Assembly (NCBI RefSeq): GCF_016745835.1
Contig: NZ_JAERVL010000024.1
Coordinates: forward strand, 54,882-118,881
Length of the DNA stretch: 64,000 nucleotides
DNA from: Caldalkalibacillus salinus
GTDB taxonomy: Bacteria > Bacillota > Bacilli > Caldalkalibacillales > JCM-10596
Direction of reading: 5' to 3'
Shown: piece after piece, positions 24,819 to 32,913 of the stretch
Numbering within the stretch: position 1 is the stretch's first letter
Layout: each line of letters begins with the position of its first letter
Program-made: the position numbers and the translations under genes
The notes under the pieces: model-generated
Told to the model about the DNA's origin: nothing
Database searches by the model: none
What the model saw: only the letters and a program-made list of their open reading frames with translations

Positions 24819-25844
24819 ATGTTGCTGACTAAGAAAAAAGGTAGCTATATCCTGATTTGTTTATTAATTCTGTCTCTGATGGCTGCATGCGGATCTGGTG
24901 AAACGGGTGGCAGTGGGGGTAACCAATTCATTACCATTGCCACAGCAACCACAGGGGGAACCTACTACCCGATTGGGGTCGGAATGGGTAATCTCTGGTC
25001 TGAGATGTTAGAGGAAGAAGGAATTAAAGCAACGGGGCAATCTTCTGCAGGTTCTGTTGAGAATATCGATCTTTTACGTAATGGGGAAGCAGAATTTGCC
25101 ATTCTACAAGGGCTTATAGGCGCTCAAGCTTACACTGGTACGGGTAACTTTGAGGGAAATGCGTATGATGGATTACGTACGGTTTCTATGCTCTGGCCGA
25201 ATGTTGAGCATTTTGTATTAATGGAAAGTGCGATTGAGACGGGAACGATCGCTGATATTGAGGGGGCTTCCTTCTCAGTCGGACCACAAGCCAGTGGTAC
25301 CGAACAGTCCACACTCGTGATAATGGAAGCGCTAGGCTTAACGAAGGATGATATTAGTCCAGAGTATTTGGGTTATGATGATACGATCTCTGCTATGCGT
25401 GATGGACGTCTTGAAGGAGGATCATTACCAGCGGGTACACCTGTTGCGGCTATTACTGATATGTACGCAAGTGGTGTGGATGCATCCGTATTAAATGTGA
25501 CAGATGAACAGATTGAAGCGGTAAATAATATCTATGATACCTGGTATAGATTCGATATACCAAGTGGTACATACCCAGGTGTAGAGGAAGAAATCCATAC
25601 GATTGCTCAACCCAATTTACTTGCCGTCTCAGGGGACCTCGATGAAGAAACCGTGTATTTGTTGACAAAAACATTATATGAAAATCTTGATTATATCTAC
25701 GAGGTTCATAATTCAGCCAAAAACATGACATTGGAAACAGCTTTAGACGGTTTACCCGCACCGCTACACATTGGTGCTTATAACTACTTCTCTGATCAAG
25801 GCCTAGATATACCAGACGAACTGGTACCGCCTGAAGCGGAGTAG
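24819..25844 (+). CDS. TAXI-family TRAP transporter substrate-binding lipoprotein
   Basis: Extracytoplasmic receptor of a TAXI-type TRAP system. 341 residues; lipobox LMAAC with Cys24, so membrane-anchored as in Gram-positives. The family hallmark ATTGGTYYPIGVGMGNLW follows directly, then SSAGSVENIDLLRNGEAEFAI and VGPQASGTEQSTLVIMEALGL. The ATG at 24819 follows AAAGGGGG; a TTG at 24816 is less likely. It is first in the operon before the fused permease. Some TAXI receptors bind C5 dicarboxylates (from general knowledge); the downstream hydroxyacid oxidases suggest a 2-hydroxy acid ligand, which is inference. Confidence 0.92.
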   Translation: MLLTKKKGSYILICLLILSLMAACGSGETGGSGGNQFITIATATTGGTYYPIGVGMGNLWSEMLEEEGIKATGQSSAGSVENIDLLRNGEAEFAILQGLIGAQAYTGTGNFEGNAYDGLRTVSMLWPNVEHFVLMESAIETGTIADIEGASFSVGPQASGTEQSTLVIMEALGLTKDDISPEYLGYDDTISAMRDGRLEGGSLPAGTPVAAITDMYASGVDASVLNVTDEQIEAVNNIYDTWYRFDIPSGTYPGVEEEIHTIAQPNLLAVSGDLDEETVYLLTKTLYENLDYIYEVHNSAKNMTLETALDGLPAPLHIGAYNYFSDQGLDIPDELVPPEAE

Positions 25845-25853
25845 TCAATAAGA

Positions 25854-25887
25854 GGGGATGGACAAGCGATGGCTTATCCATCTCCAT
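25854..25887 (+). promoter_or_regulatory. Intercistronic hairpin between TAXI receptor and permease
   Basis: GGGGATGGA pairs with TCCATCTCC, and inside it AAGC pairs with GCTT around a 4-base loop. No T-run follows. It is probably an mRNA-stabilising or partial-attenuation element that keeps receptor output above permease output (inference). Confidence 0.55.
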
Positions 25888-25930
25888 CTTTATGCGCGAT
25901 AACGATTTTGCTTGTTGAGAGGAGGTCACG

Positions 25931-27916
25931 ATGATGAATAGTCAGAGAGATGGCGCTCAGGCTGACGTGCAGTTAGACAAAGAAGCGGGAGGGGGCATGC
26001 GTCACCTCACGGGTAAGCAGGGACATATGTTGGCTTTCATGGCTGTCGCATTATCAGTCTTCTCTATCTATGTCAATGCGTTTACGAACATTCAGGAGAT
26101 TTATCGTAACGCTGCTTTCCTAGGTATGCTGTTCATGCTCACCTTTCTGCTTTATCCAGCAACCAAGAGAGGGTCAAGAGATAAGTTTAACATCTTTGAT
26201 CTGGGATTATTAAGCTTAGGGCTTATTGGCGTAGGCTATATTTTATACTTTTATTCTACAATTCACGGTGAGCAGATGTCCCAGGGGATGACCAGAGACT
26301 ATATTTTTGCAGTGATCACTATCCTACTCCTGATAGAAGCGGCACGGCGTTCAATCGGTTTTTTCATCCCTGTTCTTAGTGTCCTGGCCATACTATACGC
26401 GTTGTTTGGTCCTTATCTTCCAAGTATGTTTGCGCATGCAGGATTCTCGATTGAGAGACTATTGTATCGCATGTATATGACCACAGAAGGTGTCTTCGGG
26501 TTGACGCTTTCCATTGCCTCTACCTATATTGTGCTCTTTATTTTGTTCGGTGCTTTTTTAGGGGCGAGTGGGGCTTCAAGATTATTTAATGACTTAGCGA
26601 TTGCCATTGCAGGACAAAGACGAGGAGGGCCTGCTCAAGTTGCCGTGTTATCTAGTTCTTTAACAGGGTCCTTGAATGGGAGTGCTGTCGCGAACGTAGC
26701 CACAACGGGGAGTTTTACCATCCCTTTAATGAAAGGCATTGGATTGAAACCTCGCTTTGCTGGTGCGGTAGAGGCAGCCGCTTCAACTGGGGGAATGATG
26801 ATGCCTCCGATTATGGGGGCAGCCGCTTTTATTATGGCTGGATTTTTGGGTATATCGTACTTAGTTGTTATTTTAGCAGCGATTATTCCGACTATTCTGT
26901 ACTACGTTTCCTTGATGATTAGTATTGACTTAGAAGCGAAGAAGCAAGGTCTGAAGGGTATGAGTAAGGAATCTATCCCTCAGGTATGGGAGGTCCTTAA
27001 GGAAAGGGGCATGCTTCTTCTCCCGATTATGATTGTCATTGGATCGCTTCTGATGGGGAGAACCCCGCTTTATGCTGGGTTTGCGGGTATCGTTTCAGTG
27101 ATTGTCGCAAGTTGGTTAACCAAGAACAAAGACAATCGCATAACCTTATCGAAGGCGTGGCAAGCGTTAGTAGATGGAGCCAAAGGAACGATACAAGTTG
27201 GGATAGCCTGTGCCTCCATCGGTATTATCATTGCTGTCGTGACAATGACGGGATTAGGTTCAGCGATCGCTTATAATGTCTTGGCTCTCTCAGGTGGCGT
27301 CAAGTTTGTTATCCTCCTGCTCGTCATGCTCACCTGTATTGTCCTAAGTATGGGTTTACCGTCAACGGCGTTATACATCGTCGTTGCTGTGACAGCAGCA
27401 CCAGCACTAATCGAAGCAGATATTCATCCTGTTGCTGCTCACTTCTTCGTTTTTTGGTTCGGCGTACTGTCTAATATTACACCGCCTGTGGCATTAGCGT
27501 CTTATACGGCGGCTGGTATAGCTGGAGCTGACGCCATGAAAACATCATGGACAGCACTAAGGTTAACGTTACCAGGTTTCATCATTCCGTTTATGATCGC
27601 TTATAATCCAGTGATGGTCATGCAGTCTGAATCAGGGGGTTCAGCTTCCCCAGTTGAAGTGATATTAACGCTTGTGACAGGGTTAATAGGGGTATTTGCC
27701 CTATGTGTTGCGGTCAATAATTACCTTTCTAGAACACTGTTCATCTATGAGAGAATCGGCTTTGCATCAGGGTCTTTTTTACTCATTAAACCAGGACTGA
27801 TGACGGATATGACAGGTTTCGCTATCACAGGTGTGTTACTCCTTATTCACTGGATGAGCACAAAGCGAAAAACGGATATAGACGATAGCGCAATGACAAC
27901 TGAAACGTCATCTTAA
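25931..27916 (+). CDS. TRAP transporter permease, fused 4TM/12TM (DctQM-type)
   Basis: Fused small and large membrane subunits of a TRAP transporter, the standard partner of TAXI receptors. 661 residues; the N-terminal quarter holds about four helices (DctQ part), and the remainder is the DctM part, with the signature SSSLTGSLNGSAVANVATTGSFTIPLMK, then AAASTGGMMMPPIMGAAAFIM, a second repeat GLPSTALYIV, and FGVLSNITPPVALASYTAAGIA. Uptake is driven by an ion gradient, probably Na+. AGGAGGT precedes tandem ATGs at 25931/25934. It is followed by the GntR gene, so transport, sensing and catabolism are in one cluster. Confidence 0.94.
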   Translation: MMNSQRDGAQADVQLDKEAGGGMRHLTGKQGHMLAFMAVALSVFSIYVNAFTNIQEIYRNAAFLGMLFMLTFLLYPATKRGSRDKFNIFDLGLLSLGLIGVGYILYFYSTIHGEQMSQGMTRDYIFAVITILLLIEAARRSIGFFIPVLSVLAILYALFGPYLPSMFAHAGFSIERLLYRMYMTTEGVFGLTLSIASTYIVLFILFGAFLGASGASRLFNDLAIAIAGQRRGGPAQVAVLSSSLTGSLNGSAVANVATTGSFTIPLMKGIGLKPRFAGAVEAAASTGGMMMPPIMGAAAFIMAGFLGISYLVVILAAIIPTILYYVSLMISIDLEAKKQGLKGMSKESIPQVWEVLKERGMLLLPIMIVIGSLLMGRTPLYAGFAGIVSVIVASWLTKNKDNRITLSKAWQALVDGAKGTIQVGIACASIGIIIAVVTMTGLGSAIAYNVLALSGGVKFVILLLVMLTCIVLSMGLPSTALYIVVAVTAAPALIEADIHPVAAHFFVFWFGVLSNITPPVALASYTAAGIAGADAMKTSWTALRLTLPGFIIPFMIAYNPVMVMQSESGGSASPVEVILTLVTGLIGVFALCVAVNNYLSRTLFIYERIGFASGSFLLIKPGLMTDMTGFAITGVLLLIHWMSTKRKTDIDDSAMTTETSS

Positions 27917-27938
27917 GTAGGGGGGCGAACAATGACAT

Positions 27939-28640
27939 ATGATTGTAAGGAAAAAGGTATCGCATCAAGTATATGAAGAGCTTGTCAAAATGATCAAAAA
28001 TGGGACCCTGCCGCCAAATAGCAAACTCCCCTCTGAAATGGAATTGGCTAAGATGTTTGGGGTAAGCCGTTCACCTATCAGGGAGGCTCTGAGTGTATTA
28101 GCTGCCAGTGGTTTAATAGAATCACGGCAGGGCGGGGGCAGTTGGGTGAGAGAGATCAATCTTGTTAATATGCTTGAGAAAGTCACGTTTGAGATGGTTG
28201 AAATACAAGAAGTACACCAATTGCTAGAGATGCGCATGATCATCGAGACAGAAGCAGCAGCGCTAGCGGCACAACGCTATCAGGCGGAAGATTTATATCA
28301 ACTTCAAAGTGCATTAGAGGCTTTTCGGCAAACGATTCACGATGAGCACAACATTGGCTATCATGCAGACTTTGAGTTTCATCGTGTCATCGTCAAAGCT
28401 TCGTATAATCCATTTTTGGTCCAAACCATAGATCATTTAGCAGACTTACATCGGAAAGCACTCAGCTTTTCCTTGAAGAAAAATCTTGGCATACCTAGAA
28501 AAAGAGAAGAAGTAGTCAAGGAACATGAAGCGATCTATGAAGCGATAAAAGAACGAGATACGGATAAAGCACGCAAAGCGATGAAGCATCATCTCACAGT
28601 GGTACGTCTCAAACTGGGGGATACGAGTATCTCTCAGTAA
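27939..28640 (+). CDS. FadR-subfamily GntR transcriptional regulator
   Basis: 233-residue DNA-binding regulator. Winged HTH at about residues 5-70 (PSEMELAKMFGVSRSPIREAL, then IESRQGGGSWV). The C-terminal FCD domain has the all-helical pattern with metal/ligand histidines in FEFHRVIVKAS, HRKALSF and KEHEAIYEAI. FCD members typically sense carboxylates or hydroxy acids. It lies 22 bases after the permease and before the oxidase genes; a matching TNGTNNNACNA palindrome lies at the operon promoter, so local autoregulated control is likely. Confidence 0.92.
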   Translation: MIVRKKVSHQVYEELVKMIKNGTLPPNSKLPSEMELAKMFGVSRSPIREALSVLAASGLIESRQGGGSWVREINLVNMLEKVTFEMVEIQEVHQLLEMRMIIETEAAALAAQRYQAEDLYQLQSALEAFRQTIHDEHNIGYHADFEFHRVIVKASYNPFLVQTIDHLADLHRKALSFSLKKNLGIPRKREEVVKEHEAIYEAIKERDTDKARKAMKHHLTVVRLKLGDTSISQ

Positions 28641-28707
28641 AGGAGTAGAAGCGAAGATATCAAGTACACACATAAAGTGTGTGTGTAAGTATATGGAGTG
28701 GTATTTT

Positions 28708-30126
28708 ATGAAAGTGATTACAACAACGGTGATTAATGAGCTCCATTCCATTATATCGGAACCAGAGCGAGTATTAACGGATGAGGCAGACCGCTATAGC
28801 TACGCCTTTGATGCTTCATTCGGTGTATATCTGCCCGACGTCGTGGTTCAACCCAAGTCCGCGCAAGAAGTGGCTCAGGTTATGAAAATAGCAAATCAAC
28901 ACCTTATTCCCGTGTACCCCAGAGGACAAGGCACTAGTTTAAGCGGGGGGCCTCTACCGGTGAAAGGTGGCATTGTTCTTGATGTAGCGCAGTGGAATCA
29001 GACCTTAGACATTGACACTGACAATATGCTGGCTGTGGTCTCTCCCGGTGTGTTAACGGCTCATATTAATCAAGCGGCTCAAGAATATGGGTTGATGTAC
29101 CCCCCAGATCCCTCTAGCTCCCATGTATCCACCATCGCAGGCAATCTTGCTGAAAATGCTGGAGGACCTAAGGGACTCAAGTATGGTGTGACCAAGGATT
29201 ATGTCATAGGGCTAGAGGTTGTCACACCTGAGGGAGAGATTATTCGTACAGGCGGAAAAACAGTCAAAAATGTGACCGGCTACGATTTGACTAAACTTAT
29301 CGTAGGTTCAGAAGGCACGCTAGGCGTGATCACAGAAGCGACTTTACGTTTGATGCCTCAACCTCCAGCTTCACAAACGCTGATGGCTATGTTTGAGGAC
29401 ATTGTCGATTCAGGAACTGCCATATCTAAAATTCTAAGTGCCGGTATCATCCCGGCCAAGATGGAGCTGATGGACCAGGCTTCTATTGTGGCTGTTGAGG
29501 AATATGAACCTCTGGGATTACCCACTGACGTTGAGGCACTGCTACTCATTGAATTAGATGGACACCCACAAGCGATTGCAGAGGAAATGACACAGGTACA
29601 AACCTTATGTCAGGAAGTGGGGGCACGACAAACAAAGATAGCAAACGATACAGAAGAAGCACAAGAATTGTGGCGGGCGAGAAAGCTCGTATCGCCAGCG
29701 ATCGTACGTGTGAAACCGACCAAGATATCGGAGGATGCGACCGTGCCACGAAGTAAAATCCCCGATATGTTCCGGCGCTTAAAAGAAATCAAAGAGAAAT
29801 ACCAGGTAGACCTCGTTGTCTTTGGGCATGCGGGTGATGGTAATTTACACCCCAATATCATTGCCGATAAGAGAGATAATGAAGAGATGCAACGCGTTGA
29901 ACAAGCGGTTGGCGAGATTTTTGAAGCGGCTGTTGCACTGGGTGGTACTTTATCAGGTGAGCATGGTATCGGAACGATGAAAGCCCCGTTTATGGAATTG
30001 GAGCTGGGAAAGGTAGGGTTGGACATGATGAAGAGAATTAAGCAAAGCTGGGACCCCAATAACATCTTAAACCCGGGTAAAATTTTTCCCGAACCGGGAC
30101 AGAAATTAGTGTTGCGTGATGAATAA
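28708..30126 (+). CDS. GlcD-like FAD-linked 2-hydroxyacid oxidase (D-specific family)
   Basis: Flavoprotein of the FAD_binding_4 / FAD-oxidase_C (GlcD, D-lactate, D-2-hydroxyglutarate dehydrogenase) family. 472 residues. The PP-loop YPRGQGTSLSGG, then PDPSSSHVSTIAGNLAENAGG and GSEGTLGVITEATLRL, form the FAD domain; the C-terminal HAGDGNLHPN carries the metal/substrate histidines, and LSGEHGIG completes the site. The ATG at 28708 has GGAGTGG upstream. It overlaps the next Fe-S gene by eight bases (ATG inside its end), as GlcD and GlcF do. Exact substrate unknown. Confidence 0.92.
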   Translation: MKVITTTVINELHSIISEPERVLTDEADRYSYAFDASFGVYLPDVVVQPKSAQEVAQVMKIANQHLIPVYPRGQGTSLSGGPLPVKGGIVLDVAQWNQTLDIDTDNMLAVVSPGVLTAHINQAAQEYGLMYPPDPSSSHVSTIAGNLAENAGGPKGLKYGVTKDYVIGLEVVTPEGEIIRTGGKTVKNVTGYDLTKLIVGSEGTLGVITEATLRLMPQPPASQTLMAMFEDIVDSGTAISKILSAGIIPAKMELMDQASIVAVEEYEPLGLPTDVEALLLIELDGHPQAIAEEMTQVQTLCQEVGARQTKIANDTEEAQELWRARKLVSPAIVRVKPTKISEDATVPRSKIPDMFRRLKEIKEKYQVDLVVFGHAGDGNLHPNIIADKRDNEEMQRVEQAVGEIFEAAVALGGTLSGEHGIGTMKAPFMELELGKVGLDMMKRIKQSWDPNNILNPGKIFPEPGQKLVLRDE

Positions 30127-31429
30127 TAAAACACACACAGAGACAGGGCATACATCACTCGCCTATGAAGAAACATTTGATTGCGTGCAGTGTGGCTACT
30201 GTCTGCCCGCATGTCCAACCTACCAAACGATGCGAAAAGAAACACACTCTCCGAGAGGTCGTATTAACCTGGTGAAGATGGCTGCAGAAGGTAAAGTCTC
30301 TCTTTCTCAGTTACAAGAACCGATTGATTTATGTTTAGGCTGCCGAGCTTGTGAGACAGCTTGTCCAACGAATGTTCAGTACGGTACGATATTAAACTCT
30401 GCCAAAGAGGCCATACAGAAGGAAAAGAATAAAAGTATGGGTGGTATGACAAAATGGTTAAGCCATGCAATGTTTAAGCAAGTCTTACCGAACGCTACTG
30501 CCATGGGCGTATTGAGAACAGGACTGTACGCCTACCAACGATTAGGGATACAGTCTCTAGCCCGTCAGACGGGTCTTTTACCAAAGATGTTGCCCGAAAG
30601 CCTCGCTACATTTGAACGTATCACACCACAGGTTGATACTGGGTCAAGCCCAGCAAAGCGACCAAAGAAACTCCACCCTAAAGGAAAAAGAGCGTATAAA
30701 GTGGGCTTTTTTACAGGATGTATCATGGATACCGTATTTACACAGATTAACACCTTAAGTATGAAGCTTTTGCAACAAGCGGGGTGTGAAGTGGAAGTGA
30801 TACATGAACAAACGTGTTGCGGAGCCTTGCAACATCATAGTGGTGAGGGTGAACAAGCTAAAGCGTTAGCTAAAAGAAATATTGAGGCATTTGAGTCATA
30901 TGATTTCGATTATATCGTGAACAGCATTGGAGGTTGCGGGGCGGCATTGGTTGAATATGATGAGTTGTTAAAAGATGAATCGGAATGGTGTGAGAGAGCG
31001 AAAGCGTTTGTAGACAAAAATGTCGACATCAGTGTGATTTTAGGTCAGCTCCGTTTGCCTTTTAAAAAGAGGATTAACAAGACCGTCACATACCAACCTT
31101 CGTGTCATATGTCCAACGTACAGAAGCGGGTCCAGGAACCGCTTCAATTATTGCAGTCCATCCCAGGCATACAGTACCAGGAAATGCCTGAGAAAGAGAT
31201 GTGTTGCGGCTCAGCAGGCATTTATAATTTGATTCATTATGAGGCGGCGATGGATATTTTAGATGAAAAAATGAAAAATGTTCAGCAGTGCACGCCGAAT
31301 ATCATCGTAACCACCAATCCAGGCTGTCATTTACAAATGACATTAGGGGTCGAGCGTGATGACAAGTCTAAGGATATACAAGTCGTTCATCTTGTAGAGC
31401 TCCTAGCCGAGGCTTGTGATTTACACTAA
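30119..31429 (+). CDS. GlcF-like (Fe-S)-binding heterodisulfide-reductase-type subunit
   Basis: Electron-transfer partner of the GlcD-like oxidase. 436 residues: two [4Fe-4S] motifs at the N-terminus (CVQCGYCLPACP and CLGCRACETACP) and two C-terminal CCG domains (QTCCGALQHHSG and KEMCCGSAGIYN). Electrons from the flavin probably go to the quinone pool, as in glycolate oxidase. Starts at ATG 30119 inside the end of the GlcD gene, with no strong ribosome site of its own, which suggests coupling. No GlcE-type third subunit is present; many Gram-positive systems lack it. Confidence 0.93.
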   Translation: MNNKTHTETGHTSLAYEETFDCVQCGYCLPACPTYQTMRKETHSPRGRINLVKMAAEGKVSLSQLQEPIDLCLGCRACETACPTNVQYGTILNSAKEAIQKEKNKSMGGMTKWLSHAMFKQVLPNATAMGVLRTGLYAYQRLGIQSLARQTGLLPKMLPESLATFERITPQVDTGSSPAKRPKKLHPKGKRAYKVGFFTGCIMDTVFTQINTLSMKLLQQAGCEVEVIHEQTCCGALQHHSGEGEQAKALAKRNIEAFESYDFDYIVNSIGGCGAALVEYDELLKDESEWCERAKAFVDKNVDISVILGQLRLPFKKRINKTVTYQPSCHMSNVQKRVQEPLQLLQSIPGIQYQEMPEKEMCCGSAGIYNLIHYEAAMDILDEKMKNVQQCTPNIIVTTNPGCHLQMTLGVERDDKSKDIQVVHLVELLAEACDLH

Positions 31430-31486
31430 GGGAACAAAAACAGTATTGAAACGGTCGAGATTTGACAGAGAAAGGAGTGGAGCCCT

Positions 31487-32701
31487 TTGAGTGATTTTAT
31501 CATCATTGGTGGCGGCATCGTGGGTTTATCTGTCGGGATGGCCATCTATGAGAAATACCCGGAGGCGAAGGTGACGATCATTGAAAAAGAAAAACAATTA
31601 GGCTATCACCAAACAGGCCATAATAGTGGTGTCATCCATTCCGGAATATATTATCAGCCAGGAAGCCTTAAAGCGAAGTATGCTCGAAGAGGAAGTCAAG
31701 CGATGATTGAGTTTTGTCAACGGCACAAAATCGAACATGATATCTGCGGAAAAGTGATTGTGGCGACGAAAGAAGAAGAACTAAGCATCATGTCAGAGCT
31801 TTACGATAGAGGGCGTCAAAACGGTTTATCTATTGAAAAGATCGGGACAGAGGAATTGAAAGAGATTGAGCCTCATGTTAGAGGATTGGGAGCTATTCAC
31901 GTCCCTACAGCAGGTATCGTCAATTATCAGCAAGTAGCAGAGGCGTATGCCCATATCATTAAGCAAAAAGGGGGCACAATTAGTCTAGGAGAGGAAGTGC
32001 AAAACATCGAGGAAACAGACCAAGACGTACACGTGGAAACGAAGCACACCTCTTATCGTACACATGTACTGATTAATTGTGCAGGCTTACAAAGTGATCG
32101 TATTGCCCAACTCACAGGAGTATCATTAGATGTAAAAATCATTCCTTTTAGAGGGGAATACTATAAATTAATACCTGAAAAGAGACATCTCGTTAAGAAT
32201 CTCATATACCCTGTACCTAATCCAGACTTCCCGTTTCTCGGTGTGCATTTTACAAGGATGATCGGTGGAGAAGTAGAGGCCGGCCCTAACGCTGTCTTAA
32301 GCTTTAAGCGGGAGGGGTACAGAAAAACAGATATTGATCTTAGGGACCTAACCGATGTTCTCGGGTATAAGGGCTTCTGGAAGTTAGCCCGTAAGTATAC
32401 GCGAGAAGGGTTAGAAGAGATGGTCCGTTCGTTTAGTAAGAAGAAGTTTGTGCAAAGCTTGCAGTCTTTGATACCTGAAATGACAGAAGAGGATCTCATA
32501 TCAGGACCGAGTGGGGTTCGTGCACAAGCGCTCAAGAAGGATGGACAACTGGTAGATGACTTTCATATCGTTGAGGGTAAAAGAAGTATCCACGTGTGTA
32601 ACGCCCCTTCACCGGCGGCAACCGCATCGTTAGAGATTGGAAAAGCAGTGGTACAAAAAATGCCTGCCCAACCGCATCTTAAGTCAGTATCTGCAAGCTA
32701 A
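31487..32701 (+). CDS. lhgO: LhgO-like L-2-hydroxyglutarate (L-2-hydroxyacid) oxidase
   Basis: FAD-dependent DAO-fold oxidase. 404 residues; starts FIIIGGGIVGLSVGMAI (GxGxxG) and has the LhgO hallmark GYHQTGHNSGVIHSGIYY, RGEYYKL and LVDDFHIVEGKR, ending NAPSPAATASLEIG. Known relatives oxidise L-2-hydroxyglutarate to 2-oxoglutarate with electrons to quinone. The start is TTG at 31487, six bases after AAGGAGTGG; no in-frame ATG exists nearby. It is the last gene of the TRAP cluster, 57 bases after the Fe-S gene. With GlcD/GlcF it gives oxidases for both stereoisomers of a 2-hydroxy acid (inference). Confidence 0.9.
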   Translation: MSDFIIIGGGIVGLSVGMAIYEKYPEAKVTIIEKEKQLGYHQTGHNSGVIHSGIYYQPGSLKAKYARRGSQAMIEFCQRHKIEHDICGKVIVATKEEELSIMSELYDRGRQNGLSIEKIGTEELKEIEPHVRGLGAIHVPTAGIVNYQQVAEAYAHIIKQKGGTISLGEEVQNIEETDQDVHVETKHTSYRTHVLINCAGLQSDRIAQLTGVSLDVKIIPFRGEYYKLIPEKRHLVKNLIYPVPNPDFPFLGVHFTRMIGGEVEAGPNAVLSFKREGYRKTDIDLRDLTDVLGYKGFWKLARKYTREGLEEMVRSFSKKKFVQSLQSLIPEMTEEDLISGPSGVRAQALKKDGQLVDDFHIVEGKRSIHVCNAPSPAATASLEIGKAVVQKMPAQPHLKSVSAS

Positions 32702-32740
32702 TGGCATACCACTATGACCTCTACGATTTCCTTTTTTCCT

Positions 32741-32765
32741 GCATCTTTTACTGCGTAAAGGATGC
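32741..32765. repeat. Stable hairpin after lhgO
   Basis: GCATCTTTTAC pairs with GTAAAGGATGC across all 11 positions (one G-U), loop TGC. No T-run follows on either strand. It could protect the operon mRNA 3' end. Confidence 0.6.
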
Positions 32766-32833
32766 TCCGAAAAGAAATATCTCGCTTTTAAAAGGTGACC
32801 TAAATAAAACTAAAGGGTTATAAAATGATATAA

Positions 32834-32902
32834 AAAAAGAAGCGCAGACGTTGACCACCCTTCTTAAAAATATAGAAAGGGTGTCAGTATCTGCGCTTTT
32901 AG
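32834..32902. terminator. Bidirectional terminator between lhgO and the BCCT gene
   Basis: A long interrupted stem joins AAGCGCAGA and ACCACCCTT with their complements AAGGGTG and TCTGCGCTT, T-rich outward on both strands. It ends the hydroxyacid operon and the converging BCCT gene. Confidence 0.8.
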
Positions 32903-32913
32903 CTTTGCTTTCT

